Source: Sphingomonas sp.
GTDB taxonomy: Bacteria > Pseudomonadota > Alphaproteobacteria > Sphingomonadales > Sphingomonadaceae
Length of the DNA stretch: 64,000 nt
NCBI RefSeq assembly: GCF_030145815.1
Contig: NZ_JAIXHL010000002.1
Span: 231,141 to 295,140, forward strand
Direction of reading: 5' to 3'
The notes beneath the pieces are model-generated. The model ran no database searches, had not been told where the DNA came from, and saw only the letters and a program-made list of their open reading frames with translations. Shown here in pieces: positions 35,312 to 45,151 of this stretch. The translations under genes and the position numbers were made by a program. Position 1 is the stretch's first letter, and the number at the start of each line of letters is the position of its first letter.

Positions 35312-37258
35312 TCAGGCCGGGTTATGCTTGGCGAGAAACGCCTCCATCGCCTTCAGGAACTCGAGCCGGTCCTCCTGGCGCGAGAAGTGATGGTCGCCCA
35401 GCGGCTGGACGATATAGGTCACGTCCTTGCCCGCGCTCTTCAGCTTTTGCGCCATGACCTGCGACTGGACGATCGGCACGACGCGGTCTTCCTTGCCGTG
35501 CATGATCAGCACCGGAATGCTGAACGACCCCGCGAAATTGACCGGCGACACGTCCTTGAGGTCGCTTGCCTGCCGCCGCAGCCAGTCGCCGCGCGACTTG
35601 GAATAGAGGAAATTGCTCTGATAGCGGATCATCCGGTTGAGGTCGGACACGCCGGCATAGGAAATGGCGCAGCGATATTTGTCGCTGTCGCGCTGGGCCG
35701 CCCGCAGCGCGGCATAGCCGCCATAGGACGCGCCGACCATGCACACGCGCTTGGGATCGGCGATGCCCAGCGCGGCGAGCGCCTTGACCGAATCGTCGAG
35801 GTCATCCTGCATCGCGCGACCCCATTGACCCTCGCCCAGTTCCATGAACTTGGTGCCGTAACCGGTCGAGCCGCGATAATTGGGCTGGATCACGACATAG
35901 CCGCGATCAGCCAGGAACTGCGTCCACCAGTCCCACACTTCGCTGTCGCGCGCGCGCGGACCGCCATGCGGCATGACGATCAGCGGCAGCGCGCCCGAAC
36001 GTCCCTTGGGCGTCGTCAGCACCGCCGCAATCTCGACCCCGTCGCGCGCCTTGTAACGGATCGTGCGCACCGGATGCAGCCGCTTCAATCCGATTGCGCT
36101 ATTGTCGTTGGCGATCGGCAACAATTCCTCGCCCTCGCGCTTGAACAGCAGCCAGGCTCCCGGCGAATCCGGACCACTGACGCGGATCAATGCGGCGCTC
36201 TGGTCGCGGCTCATCGATGCGATGTCGACCTGCGCGCCCTTGACCCGCGCCTCCAGCCGGGTCTGTAGCGCCGCCATCGCCGGATCGACCCATTTGGTCA
36301 TCGGCCGGTTCTCTTCGACCGCGACGCCCAGAAACCCGTCCCCCGCCGGGTCCGGGACGATCCCGGCGATGTCATAGCCCGGCGTGGCGAACAACTGCTT
36401 GCCGCGCTTGAAACTGGTCAGATCGAGTTCGTACAGCGCGGAAAAGCCATCGGCATCGTCCTCGACGATCAGCGCCTTGGTCTTGTCGCGCAGGAACATC
36501 GACGGAATGGTCATGCGGTCATCCGGGCCGCGCGTACGGTCGATCGTCCGCACGGGGCTGTCGGCGGCTTCGCGATAGAGCAACCGGCTGGTGCGTCCGT
36601 CGAGCGACGAACCGATGCCCATGCGCACCACGCCATCGCGGTCGGCATACCAGTCGAGCACGCCTTCGCGCGGCCCCTGCACCAGCTTGCTCTTGCCGGT
36701 GGCAAGATCGAATTCCTCGACCCGCGCCCAGAAGTCGATCGTGTTGGTATAGATCGAGCCCTGATAGGCCAGCATCAGCCGCGGCGTGCCATCGCGCGCG
36801 GTCCAGATGACATCGTCGCCGATCTGCGCCGCTTGCTTCCCGGCAAGTACCGCCATGGCCGAAGTCTTGACGTTCAGGCTGACGGCACGCCGGAAGTAGA
36901 AATTCTCGCCCTCCAGCGGCTGTTCGCGGCCGATACCGACCACGGCCCATTCGTCATTGACCCAGCGCCACCAGTTGAGGTCGGACTTGCCCGGATTGTA
37001 AAAGGACGGCGGCGTCTTGCCATCGAGCGGGATCATCGCGAGCAGCATCTGCCCGTTACGCGCGACCCGGGCGAGCAGCCGCGTGCCATCGGGCGACAGC
37101 GCCGGATTCTCGATCTGCGGCAGCTGGGCAAATACCTCGACCGGCAGGGGCGCGGGCGCGGCGCGCGCAGGGGCCGGTGCGGGCGACGGATTCTGCGCCG
37201 CCGGCGCGGCACCGATCGTCGCAAGACCAGCGGCCAAGATCATGAACTTACGTGACAT
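35312..37258 (-). CDS. S9 family peptidase (prolyl oligopeptidase-like)
   Basis: Signal peptide MSRKFMILAAGLATIGAAPAAQ; VCMVGASYGGYAALRAAQRD (GxSxGG), MPHGGPRARD, HGKEDRVVP. Confidence 0.92.
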   Translation of the reverse strand: MSRKFMILAAGLATIGAAPAAQNPSPAPAPARAAPAPLPVEVFAQLPQIENPALSPDGTRLLARVARNGQMLLAMIPLDGKTPPSFYNPGKSDLNWWRWVNDEWAVVGIGREQPLEGENFYFRRAVSLNVKTSAMAVLAGKQAAQIGDDVIWTARDGTPRLMLAYQGSIYTNTIDFWARVEEFDLATGKSKLVQGPREGVLDWYADRDGVVRMGIGSSLDGRTSRLLYREAADSPVRTIDRTRGPDDRMTIPSMFLRDKTKALIVEDDADGFSALYELDLTSFKRGKQLFATPGYDIAGIVPDPAGDGFLGVAVEENRPMTKWVDPAMAALQTRLEARVKGAQVDIASMSRDQSAALIRVSGPDSPGAWLLFKREGEELLPIANDNSAIGLKRLHPVRTIRYKARDGVEIAAVLTTPKGRSGALPLIVMPHGGPRARDSEVWDWWTQFLADRGYVVIQPNYRGSTGYGTKFMELGEGQWGRAMQDDLDDSVKALAALGIADPKRVCMVGASYGGYAALRAAQRDSDKYRCAISYAGVSDLNRMIRYQSNFLYSKSRGDWLRRQASDLKDVSPVNFAGSFSIPVLIMHGKEDRVVPIVQSQVMAQKLKSAGKDVTYIVQPLGDHHFSRQEDRLEFLKAMEAFLAKHNPA

Positions 37259-37328
37259 TACTTCCCCCTGCGCAACCGGCCCCGGCGCGCAACCTGTCGC
37301 GTCAGCGGCCGCCGTGCAAGCGAAATGG

Positions 37329-37691
37329 TCAGGCGGGCGGAACGCGTCTCGCCCAGCGCTGGAGACGGGGTCGGACGCGCAGGAATGCGCGATAGCCGCG
37401 CTCCAGCAGCGCGAGCACCACATGGTTACGCGCCGCCAGCCCCAGCGGGCGGAGCAGCGGGATCGCGCGCCACATCGCCGCGAATGCCGCCGCGCCGGAC
37501 AGCAATCGGCCATTCTCCCGCGCATGGAAGCGGGCGAGCAACTCCGCCCGATCGACCGGGCATGCGCCATCGCCCAGCCCCTCGATCGCGACGAACGCGA
37601 TTCGCCCACGCCGCTCGAGTCGACGCATCAGCGCGATCTCGCGAACGCACAACGGGCATTGGCCGTCGTACCAGACGGTGACGTGGGTCAT
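37329..37691 (-). CDS. DCC family thiol-disulfide oxidoreductase (DUF393)
   Basis: MTHVTVWYDGQCPLCVREIALMRRLERRGRIAFV. Confidence 0.85.
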   Translation of the reverse strand: MTHVTVWYDGQCPLCVREIALMRRLERRGRIAFVAIEGLGDGACPVDRAELLARFHARENGRLLSGAAAFAAMWRAIPLLRPLGLAARNHVVLALLERGYRAFLRVRPRLQRWARRVPPA

Positions 37692-37770
37692 GGCGACCGT
37701 CTACCACCGCCGCCGCTTCGACCATAGTGGACAGGTTGCCCCATCCCCGCCCCGCCGCTATCCCCGCGCG

Positions 37771-38436
37771 ATGCTCAAGCTCTTCATCGGCAACAAGGCC
37801 TATTCCTCCTGGTCGCTGCGCGGCTGGCTCGCATGCAAGCTCTCCGGGCTTCCGTTCGAGGAAGTGGTCGTCCCGCTCTACGATCAGGATTGGGACAAAC
37901 GGCGCGAGGGCGACGAGTTCGCGCCGTCATCGGGCAAGGTGCCGATCCTGTGGGATGGCGACGCGGTGGTGTGGGACAGCCTCGCCATCGTCGAATATCT
38001 GAACGAAAAGTCGGGCGGCGACAAATTCTGGCCGACCGATCCCGCCGCGCGCGCGATGGCGCGGTCGATGGCGGCCGAGATGCATTCGGGCTATGCCGCG
38101 CTGCGCCGCAAGCACAGCATGAACATCCGACAGGTCTATCCGCCCAAAACCCCGGACGAAGACGTGATGCACGACATTCAGCGGATCATGGAGCTATGGG
38201 CGCAGGCCCGCGCGCGCTATGGCGGCGATGGCGAATTCCTGTTCGGCCAGTTCGGCGCGGTCGACGTGATGTTCGCGCCGGTCGTGACCCGCTTCGTCAC
38301 CTACTCGCTCCCCGTCGCACGCTTCGCCCCGGCATACATGAACGCGGTGCTCCAGCATCCCTTCATGCAGGACTGGATCGCCGGCGCGCAGGAAGAGGAA
38401 TGGGTGATCGAACAGTTCGAGCAGGCGCCGGTCTAG
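37771..38436 (+). CDS. glutathione S-transferase family protein
   Basis: MLKLFIGNKAYSSWSLRGWLACKLSGLPFEEVVVPLYDQD...GKVPILWDGDAVVWDSLAIVEYLNEK. Confidence 0.9.
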   Translation: MLKLFIGNKAYSSWSLRGWLACKLSGLPFEEVVVPLYDQDWDKRREGDEFAPSSGKVPILWDGDAVVWDSLAIVEYLNEKSGGDKFWPTDPAARAMARSMAAEMHSGYAALRRKHSMNIRQVYPPKTPDEDVMHDIQRIMELWAQARARYGGDGEFLFGQFGAVDVMFAPVVTRFVTYSLPVARFAPAYMNAVLQHPFMQDWIAGAQEEEWVIEQFEQAPV

Positions 38437-38879
38437 AACCCGCCCCCGTCTTTCCGCCTGAACCCGACGCCATTCGCGAGATGCATGTCTATATCGGGAT
38501 AATGGCAGTCGCTCGCCGCCGGGCGGCCGATCGCGACGAACACACAATCGGCGTCGCTGCGGTTCTGCAGGACATGGCCGTTGCCATCGGCCTTGGGAAA
38601 GGCCGCGACGTCGCCGGGGCGCATCACATGCTCGCCCGCGTCGTCGACCAGCACCGCTTCGCCCGCCAGCATCACGACCAGCTCATCCTCGCCCTCATGC
38701 CAGTGGCGGTGCGCGGACCATGCGCCGGGCTTGAGCGTAACATGGCTCGCGCCGAAGTCGGTCAGCCCCGCTGCGGGCGCGAGGCGGCGGTACCAGCGGC
38801 CCTGCACGACATCGGCATATTCTGCCGGATAGCCGGTCGCATTGGTCTGCGGGATTGTGTCGAGGTCGAGCTTGGGCAA
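38433..38879 (-). CDS. cupin domain protein
   Basis: HVTLKPGAWSAHRHWHEGEDELVVMLAGEAVLVDDAGEHVMRPGDVAAFPK. Confidence 0.88.
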   Translation of the reverse strand: MPKLDLDTIPQTNATGYPAEYADVVQGRWYRRLAPAAGLTDFGASHVTLKPGAWSAHRHWHEGEDELVVMLAGEAVLVDDAGEHVMRPGDVAAFPKADGNGHVLQNRSDADCVFVAIGRPAASDCHYPDIDMHLANGVGFRRKDGGGF

Positions 38880-38905
38880 AGGAGCCTCCCAGTGAAGGAG
38901 CGAAT

Positions 38906-40027
38906 ATGCCCGATGTCGTCGACCTGACCAAGGCGCTGATCGCCGCGCCCAGCATCACCCCCGCGCGGGGCACTGTGTTCGACGTGCTGGAGGCTGCGCT
39001 GATCCCGCTCGGTTTCGCTGTCGAGCGGTTCGTGGCGGGTGAGGCGCCCGACGGGCCGGTCGAAAACCTCCTCGCCGTCCGCAGCGCCGGTCCGGGGCCG
39101 CATTTTGCCTTTGCCGGACATCTCGACGTGGTGCCGCCGGGCGAAGGCTGGGCAAGCGGCGCGTTCGAGCCGGAAGTGCGCGGCGACCTGCTCTACGGAC
39201 GCGGCGCGGTGGACATGAAAGGCGCAATCGCGGCGTTCGTGGCGGCACTCGCCCCCCTGCCCGCCTCCGGCACTGTCAGTCTGATCATCACCGGCGATGA
39301 GGAAGGCCCGGCCACCTATGGCACGCTCGCGATCATGGATCGGATGGTGGCACGTGGCCTGACCCCAGACCTGTGCCTCGTCGGTGAGCCGACCTCCGCC
39401 CACCGCCTCGGCGACACGATCAAGATCGGGCGGCGCGGATCGACCGTGATCGATATCGAGGTGCCGGGGCGGCAGGGCCATGTCGCCTACCCCCATCTCG
39501 CCGACAATCCGATCCCGCGCCTCGTCCGCGCGCTGGCCGAGATCGACGCCATCGTGCTGGACGAAGGCACCGACTGGTTCCAGCCGTCGAATATCGAGGT
39601 CATCGACCTGGAGGTCGGCAACCCCGCGACCAACGTCATCCCCGGCCGGGCCAAGGCGCGCATCTCGATCCGCTTCAACGACCAGCATCGCGGCCACGAC
39701 CTGATCGCGCGGGTGCAGGACATCGTCCACACGCACGCCCCCGCCGGAATCGTGCGCGGCCGCGTCTATGGCGAAGCGTTCCTGACCCAGCCGGGTGAGC
39801 TGTCCACGTTGGTCGCCGATGCGATCCGCGCGGAAACCGGGGTCGAGGCGGAACTGTCCACCAGCGGCGGAACGTCCGACGCGCGCTTCCTGTCGCGTAT
39901 CTGCCCGGTGGTCGAATTCGGCCTGCTCAACGCGACGATGCACAAGCTCGACGAAGCGGTCGCGCTGGACGACCTGCACACGCTGACGCGGATCTATGCG
40001 GGGGTTTTGGGGCGAGTGTTCAGGTAG
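38906..40027 (+). CDS. dapE: succinyl-diaminopimelate desuccinylase
   Basis: MPDVVDLTKALIAAPSITP...FAGHLDVVPPGEGW...YGRGAVDMKGAIAAFVAAL...STSGGTSDARF. Confidence 0.95.
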   Translation: MPDVVDLTKALIAAPSITPARGTVFDVLEAALIPLGFAVERFVAGEAPDGPVENLLAVRSAGPGPHFAFAGHLDVVPPGEGWASGAFEPEVRGDLLYGRGAVDMKGAIAAFVAALAPLPASGTVSLIITGDEEGPATYGTLAIMDRMVARGLTPDLCLVGEPTSAHRLGDTIKIGRRGSTVIDIEVPGRQGHVAYPHLADNPIPRLVRALAEIDAIVLDEGTDWFQPSNIEVIDLEVGNPATNVIPGRAKARISIRFNDQHRGHDLIARVQDIVHTHAPAGIVRGRVYGEAFLTQPGELSTLVADAIRAETGVEAELSTSGGTSDARFLSRICPVVEFGLLNATMHKLDEAVALDDLHTLTRIYAGVLGRVFR

Positions 40028-40030
40028 GGC

Positions 40031-41707
40031 TTACGCCCGCAGCGCCAGTCGCGGCGCGGCGCTCGCCCATTCGAGAAACGCATCCTCAGCCATCGGCTTG
40101 GCGATGACATAGCCCTGCAGAATGTCGCAGCCGATCACGCGCAGCACTTCCAGCTGCGCCTCGGTCTCGATCCCCTCGGCCACGACCTCGCACCCGATGC
40201 CGTGGATCAGGCCGATCACGGCGTGCGCGATGGTGCGCGCCTCGGCGCTGGTCGCGACATTTTCGACCAGACTGCGGTCGAGCTTCACGCGGTCGAGCGG
40301 GAGGTCGCGCAAGCGGGCGAGGTTCGAATAGCCGGTGCCGAAATCGTCCACCGCCACCGTCGCGCCATCGCTGCGCAGCGCCGCGATCGCATCGATCACC
40401 TCGCGCGAGCAGTGCATCGCCAGCGTCTCGGTAATCTCCAGCTCCAGCAGCCGCGCGGGCGCACCAGCGGCCTGCATCGCCTCACGCAACCGACGGAAAA
40501 AGGCGGCGTGATCGAGCTGGCGCGGGCTGATATTGACCGCCATCCGCTGTTCGATGCCCAGCGCCCCCCAGCGCGCGATCGTCGCGGCGACATGCTCGAC
40601 CACCCATTCGCCAATCTCGACGATCAGGCCGGTTTCCTCGGCACGCCCGATAAAGCTGCCCGGCAGGCACAGCCCGCGCGTCGGATGCTGCCAGCGCAGC
40701 AACGCCTCCGCGGCGACGATGCGACCGTCCATCGCGCTGATCTGCGGCTGATAGACCAGAGTGAACTGGTCGCGCTCGACGGCCATGCGCAGGTCGCTCT
40801 CCAGCAACGCGCGCTCAGCGATCTCGTTGGCGAGGTGGTCGGTGAAATGCTCGGCGCGCCCGCGACCCTTGGCCTTGGCGTGGTACATCGCCGCGTCGGC
40901 GGCGCGCATCAGGTCGGTCAGCGACGTGCCATGCTCGGGCCGGATCGCGATGCCGACCGATGCGCCGATCGACACTTCCTGATCGGCCAGATCGAACGGT
41001 TCGGACAGCGCGAACAGGATGCCGCGACCGACCCGGTCGGCGTCACGGACATGGCCCAGCTCGGGGAAATAGATGGTGAACTCGTCGCCCGACAGGCGAC
41101 CGATCAGCGGCTGGCGCGCATCGCCCTCGATCGCGAAGCGGTCGGCCACCGCGCGCAGCCGGTTCGCGACCATGCCGAGCAGCTGATCGCCGACGGCATG
41201 GCCCAGCGTATCGTTCACCGCCTTGAACCGGTCGAGATCGATAAAGAACAATGCCGCCATCGCATCCTGCGGCAGCTCGGCCAGCATCCGCTCGCAACTG
41301 CGGCGAAAATGGGTGCGGTTGGGCAGGCCGGTGACCGGATCGTAAAGCGCGAGTCGCTGGACGCTGTCCAGATTGCTGTGCAGCTGGCGGAACAGACCGT
41401 CCATCGCCCGCGCCAGCGGCGGAACGCACTGCTCCACCTCTTCCGGAATTTCACTTTGCAGGTCGCCATTGGCGGCGCGGGTCAGCCGCTCGATCGCTGC
41501 GTCGATCGCTGCCGCAGTCGAGGCGATGGTGCGCTCGGCATAGGCCCAGCACATCGCGGCACAGATGATCGCTGCAATCAGTGCGCGGCTCGCACTCGCC
41601 ACGTCGAACGGCCCGCGCGTCGTGGCGGCGAGCGCAAGAATGAAGACGAACGCCCCCGCACACAGCGCGAACGCAATCGCGCGGCTTTTGAGCGAAAATC
41701 CGTCCAT
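40031..41707 (-). CDS. bifunctional diguanylate cyclase/phosphodiesterase (GGDEF/EAL)
   Basis: LSGDEFTIYF (degenerate GGDEF, SGDEF) and AAEALLRWQHP (EAL) with DDFGTGYSNLARLRDLPLDRVKLDR. Confidence 0.93.
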   Translation of the reverse strand: MDGFSLKSRAIAFALCAGAFVFILALAATTRGPFDVASASRALIAAIICAAMCWAYAERTIASTAAAIDAAIERLTRAANGDLQSEIPEEVEQCVPPLARAMDGLFRQLHSNLDSVQRLALYDPVTGLPNRTHFRRSCERMLAELPQDAMAALFFIDLDRFKAVNDTLGHAVGDQLLGMVANRLRAVADRFAIEGDARQPLIGRLSGDEFTIYFPELGHVRDADRVGRGILFALSEPFDLADQEVSIGASVGIAIRPEHGTSLTDLMRAADAAMYHAKAKGRGRAEHFTDHLANEIAERALLESDLRMAVERDQFTLVYQPQISAMDGRIVAAEALLRWQHPTRGLCLPGSFIGRAEETGLIVEIGEWVVEHVAATIARWGALGIEQRMAVNISPRQLDHAAFFRRLREAMQAAGAPARLLELEITETLAMHCSREVIDAIAALRSDGATVAVDDFGTGYSNLARLRDLPLDRVKLDRSLVENVATSAEARTIAHAVIGLIHGIGCEVVAEGIETEAQLEVLRVIGCDILQGYVIAKPMAEDAFLEWASAAPRLALRA

Positions 41708-41776
41708 TGCGGTTGCGCGATCCCCCACGCCAGCCGGACCATCCGGCTTCTTGGAGATGGGTATGCAGGCAAAGAG

Positions 41777-42367
41777 TTAAAAATTTCGAGCGGGCGACCG
41801 AAATCGACGCAGGATGATATAGAGCGCGCCCTGTCCACCGTGGCGCGGGTGCGCGGGGCGCACGGCGGCGATGGCATCGGCATGGCGAGATGCGGCAAGC
41901 CAGTCCCCCACCGCAGCCCGGATCGCACCGCGCGCGTGCGGCCGCTCCGACTCCGGGCGCGGCGGCTTCCCGGTGATCAGCAGCAACACCCGGTCGCCAC
42001 GCGCAATCGCGCGCGCGAGCCCCTGGTCGAGCAGCGCATGCGCGCTGGCCAGCGTATGACCGTGCAGGTCGATCGAACTTTCCGGCGCAACCAGCCCGCG
42101 CGACAGGCGCCGGTCCCAGCCGCCGTCCAGCGTGTCGCGCGGCGGCTTGGGCGGGGGCGGCGGTGCGGGCTGGCGCGGCGGCGGGACCCGGCCCTTCACG
42201 CGTTTCACCGGTTCTGGATCAGGTACAGGCGCAGCCACCGGTGCGGCAAACGGCACGACCGGCGGGGCTGGGACCGGTTTGGCCCGCGCAATCGGCGTCA
42301 CACTGGAAATCACGCGCTGCCACAACGCCCGCTCCTCGGGCGAAAGCGCGCGCGGCGGGCGGGCCAT
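41777..42367 (-). CDS. Smr domain protein
   Basis: SSIDLHGHTLASAHALLDQGLARAIARGDRVLLLITGKPP...RHGGQGALYIILRR. Confidence 0.88.
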   Translation of the reverse strand: MARPPRALSPEERALWQRVISSVTPIARAKPVPAPPVVPFAAPVAAPVPDPEPVKRVKGRVPPPRQPAPPPPPKPPRDTLDGGWDRRLSRGLVAPESSIDLHGHTLASAHALLDQGLARAIARGDRVLLLITGKPPRPESERPHARGAIRAAVGDWLAASRHADAIAAVRPAHPRHGGQGALYIILRRFRSPARNF

Positions 42368-42370
42368 GGA

Positions 42371-43633
42371 TCAGTCGCGCGCGGCGCCGAGGCGCGCGAG
42401 CGTCCCCTTGGGCAGCAACAGCCACGCGGTGCCGCGCGCGGCCATGCCGCCGGCAATCGCACGGGCATCGTCGCCCGCACCCCAGAAGGTGTCGAACCGG
42501 TTGGAGCCCTTGATCGCGCCGCCCGTGTCCTGCGCGATCCACAGCCCGTTGGCGTCCTGGCGATCCATCGACAGAAACACCGGCGCGCCGAGCGGCACGA
42601 ATTTCGGATCGGTCGCCACAGTCGCCTGCGCGGTCACCGGAATCCCCAGCGCGCCGAGCGGCCCGGCCCCGGTCAGCTCGCGGAAGAACACATAGCTCTT
42701 GTTCTCGCGCATGATCGCCTTCCCCTCTTCGGGGTTGGCGCGCAGATAGGCCATGATGCCCTGCATCGACGCCTGCCCGCGCTGCACCAGCCCGCGGTCT
42801 AGCATCAGCTTGCCGATCCCGGTATAGTCGCGCCCATTCTGGCTGGCATAGCCGATGCGCATCACCCCGCCATCGGGCAGGCGCAGGCGGCCCGAACCCT
42901 GGATCTGCAGAAAGAACAATTCGACCGGATCGGCCGCCCAAGCGATTTCCAGCCCGCGCCCGGCCAGCGCGCCCTGCTCGATCGCGGTACGGTCGTGATA
43001 GGGCACCAACTTGGTACCTTCGACGCGGCCACGGATCGACTTGCCCGCCAGCGTGTCGGTAAAGCTGCCGAGATCGACATCGATCAGATCGGACGGGCGG
43101 GCATAGACCGGCACCTCATAGCCGGGGCGGCGGGTGCGCGATCCGGCGATTTCGGGTTCGTAATATCCGGTCGCGAATGCCTTGCCGTCGGCGACCTGCA
43201 CCGTCTCAAAATACCGCGCGAAAAAGGTCGCGGCATCGCGATCCTGAGTGGTCCGCGCGGCATCGCAGGCGGGTTGCCAGTCTGCGCCGCGCGTGAGGCC
43301 GGTCGCGTCGGTACGACGAACAAGTGTCGCGCAGCTGAGCTTGAACGCACCGAGCGCACGCGCTGCGGCGGCCATTGTGATCGGCAGGTCATCGACCGCC
43401 GGACCTGCGAGCAATCCGGCGGCGGCAGCGGTGGTAACGCCCGCCGGAACGGGTGCGGCAGGAGCCGGGGTCAGCGGTGTCGCCGCAACCGGCTGGCGCA
43501 CCGGAACGCCGGAGGACGGTGCGGCGCGCGCGGGTGCAGTACCGCCGGTCGCGGGACGACCCGCCGGAACCACCCCGGACGAACACGCGCCCAACAGCGC
43601 GGCGCAAGCCGCTACCCCCCAAGCGCGCATCAC
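42371..43633 (-). CDS. MltA family murein transglycosylase
   Basis: TGYYEPEIAGSRTRRPGYEVPVYARP...FFLQIQGSGRLRLPDGGVMRIGYASQNGRDYTGIGKLM...AQDTGGAIKGSNRFDTFWGAGDDA. Confidence 0.95.
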   Translation of the reverse strand: MMRAWGVAACAALLGACSSGVVPAGRPATGGTAPARAAPSSGVPVRQPVAATPLTPAPAAPVPAGVTTAAAAGLLAGPAVDDLPITMAAAARALGAFKLSCATLVRRTDATGLTRGADWQPACDAARTTQDRDAATFFARYFETVQVADGKAFATGYYEPEIAGSRTRRPGYEVPVYARPSDLIDVDLGSFTDTLAGKSIRGRVEGTKLVPYHDRTAIEQGALAGRGLEIAWAADPVELFFLQIQGSGRLRLPDGGVMRIGYASQNGRDYTGIGKLMLDRGLVQRGQASMQGIMAYLRANPEEGKAIMRENKSYVFFRELTGAGPLGALGIPVTAQATVATDPKFVPLGAPVFLSMDRQDANGLWIAQDTGGAIKGSNRFDTFWGAGDDARAIAGGMAARGTAWLLLPKGTLARLGAARD

Positions 43634-43652
43634 CTAACCCCTTTATGCCCGA

Positions 43653-44297
43653 TCAAACTTCGTCGGTGTCGCTCAGCTTCCAATTCGGATCGCCGCTGCC
43701 CAGCGTGCGGCTGAACGTCCAGGCATCGTGCGTCTGCACGGCATCGCTCAGCGACCCGGCGATGACGTTGCCGTCCTTGTCACGGGTGATCGCCGCGATA
43801 TCGGCGTCGAAACGGACCGTGATCCGCGCCACGCGGCCGTCGAGCGCGATGTCGGAGATGGTCGCGCGCTCGATGCTGATCAGACGGTTGTCGAGCGTCT
43901 CGCCCGCCGCCTCGCGCGCGTCGATCGCGGCAATGAAGTCATGGCGCACATTGTCATCGACCAGCCAGTCGAGCGTCTCGCGGTCGCCCTTCCAGAACGC
44001 CTCGAGGATCATGCGGTAGGCGGATTTCGCGCCCTCGACGAACTGCCCCACATCGAACGACGGGTCGGCAGCGACCAGCGCGCGCAGGCCGCCCTCGGCA
44101 CCGCTCTCCAGCGGTCGAGGACCCGCGTCACGCACTTCGGCGGGCATGTCGATCGTGCGCGGCATCTGCGGCGCGCCGATGCGTTCTTCAGCCGGCTTGG
44201 GCAGCGGCTGCTCATGCCCGGTGCGCTTGCCCAGCACCGAGTAGAGGCGGAGCGCGAGGAACGCGGCAATCGCGGCAAACAGGATCACTAGATACAC
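43653..44297 (-). CDS. Tim44/TimA domain putative adaptor protein
   Basis: N-terminal TM; FVEGAKSAYRMILEAFWKGDRETLDWLVDDNVRHDF...DAWTFSRTLGSGDPNWKLSDTDEV. Confidence 0.9.
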   Translation of the reverse strand: MYLVILFAAIAAFLALRLYSVLGKRTGHEQPLPKPAEERIGAPQMPRTIDMPAEVRDAGPRPLESGAEGGLRALVAADPSFDVGQFVEGAKSAYRMILEAFWKGDRETLDWLVDDNVRHDFIAAIDAREAAGETLDNRLISIERATISDIALDGRVARITVRFDADIAAITRDKDGNVIAGSLSDAVQTHDAWTFSRTLGSGDPNWKLSDTDEV

Positions 44298-44474
44298 TTG
44301 GGCACCTTCTTTCTTCGCTCCAACATAGGCGGGAAACCGCCGCGTTTCAAATCCGGTCTGCTGCGCGGTGCACGCCCGTTGAAACGCTCAAGCGCCCCTG
44401 CTAGTCGCGACCGTCATCGCAACGCGGGTCGCCGCGACAAGTATCCCGAATATTGACAAGGAAGTTTGACGACC

Positions 44475-44975
44475 ATGGACACGCCCGACACCGCAGCTCC
44501 CCAGGCGAATGGCGCCGACACCGCCCCGTCGGTCGGCGTGATCTCGCAATATATCAAGGACTTCTCGTTCGAGAATCCGAACTCGCCGGCAATTTATCAG
44601 GTGCAGGGCCAGCCCGCGTTCGACGTTCAGTTCAACATCGGCGCGGCCGAAGTGGCACAGGACGTCCATGAAGTGACGCTGAAGATCGATGTCCGCGCCA
44701 CGATGGAAGAGCAGGTCGCGTTCATCGTCGACCTGTCCTATTCGGGCCTGTTCGCGATCCGCAACGTGCCGGACGAGCATCTCCAGCCCTTCCTGCTCGG
44801 CGAAGCGCCGCGCCTGCTCTTCCCGTTCGCGCGCCGCGTGCTGGCCGATGCCGTCCGCGACGGCGGCTTCCCGCCGCTGATGCTCGAGCCGATCGACTTT
44901 AACGGCCTGTATGAACAGCAGCGCGCGCAGCACGACGCGCAGGGCATGCTGGGCGGCGAGGCCGGCCAGGCGTAA
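44475..44975 (+). CDS. secB: protein-export chaperone SecB
   Basis: VGVISQYIKDFSFENPNSPAIYQVQGQPAFDVQFNIGA...LLFPFARRVLADAVRDGGFPPLMLEPIDF. Confidence 0.97.
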   Translation: MDTPDTAAPQANGADTAPSVGVISQYIKDFSFENPNSPAIYQVQGQPAFDVQFNIGAAEVAQDVHEVTLKIDVRATMEEQVAFIVDLSYSGLFAIRNVPDEHLQPFLLGEAPRLLFPFARRVLADAVRDGGFPPLMLEPIDFNGLYEQQRAQHDAQGMLGGEAGQA

Positions 44976-44991
44976 AGGTGTTCGCCCCCTC

Positions 44992-45131
44992 CAATCCTCC
45001 CCGCCAGGGGGAGGTGGCAGCGCGCAGCGCTGACGGAGGGGGCGGAACCACTGCGGCAAGAGGTTAGAGGACACAGCCGTCCTCCCCCTCCGCCGCCTTC
45101 GGCGCCACCTCCCCCTGGCGGGGGAGGATTG
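44992..45131. repeat. long near-perfect inverted repeat between secB and murJ
   Basis: caatcctccccgccagggggaggtggc (44992-45018) vs gccacctccccctggcgggggaggattg (45104-45131): complementary apart from a 1-nt bulge. Confidence 0.9.
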
Positions 45132-45151
45132 AGATAAAGGGCGGGGAATCC

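Noticed and set aside
40202-42802. 866-aa + strand ORF
   Set aside because: Antisense to the GGDEF/EAL, Smr and MltA genes, which have clear motifs.
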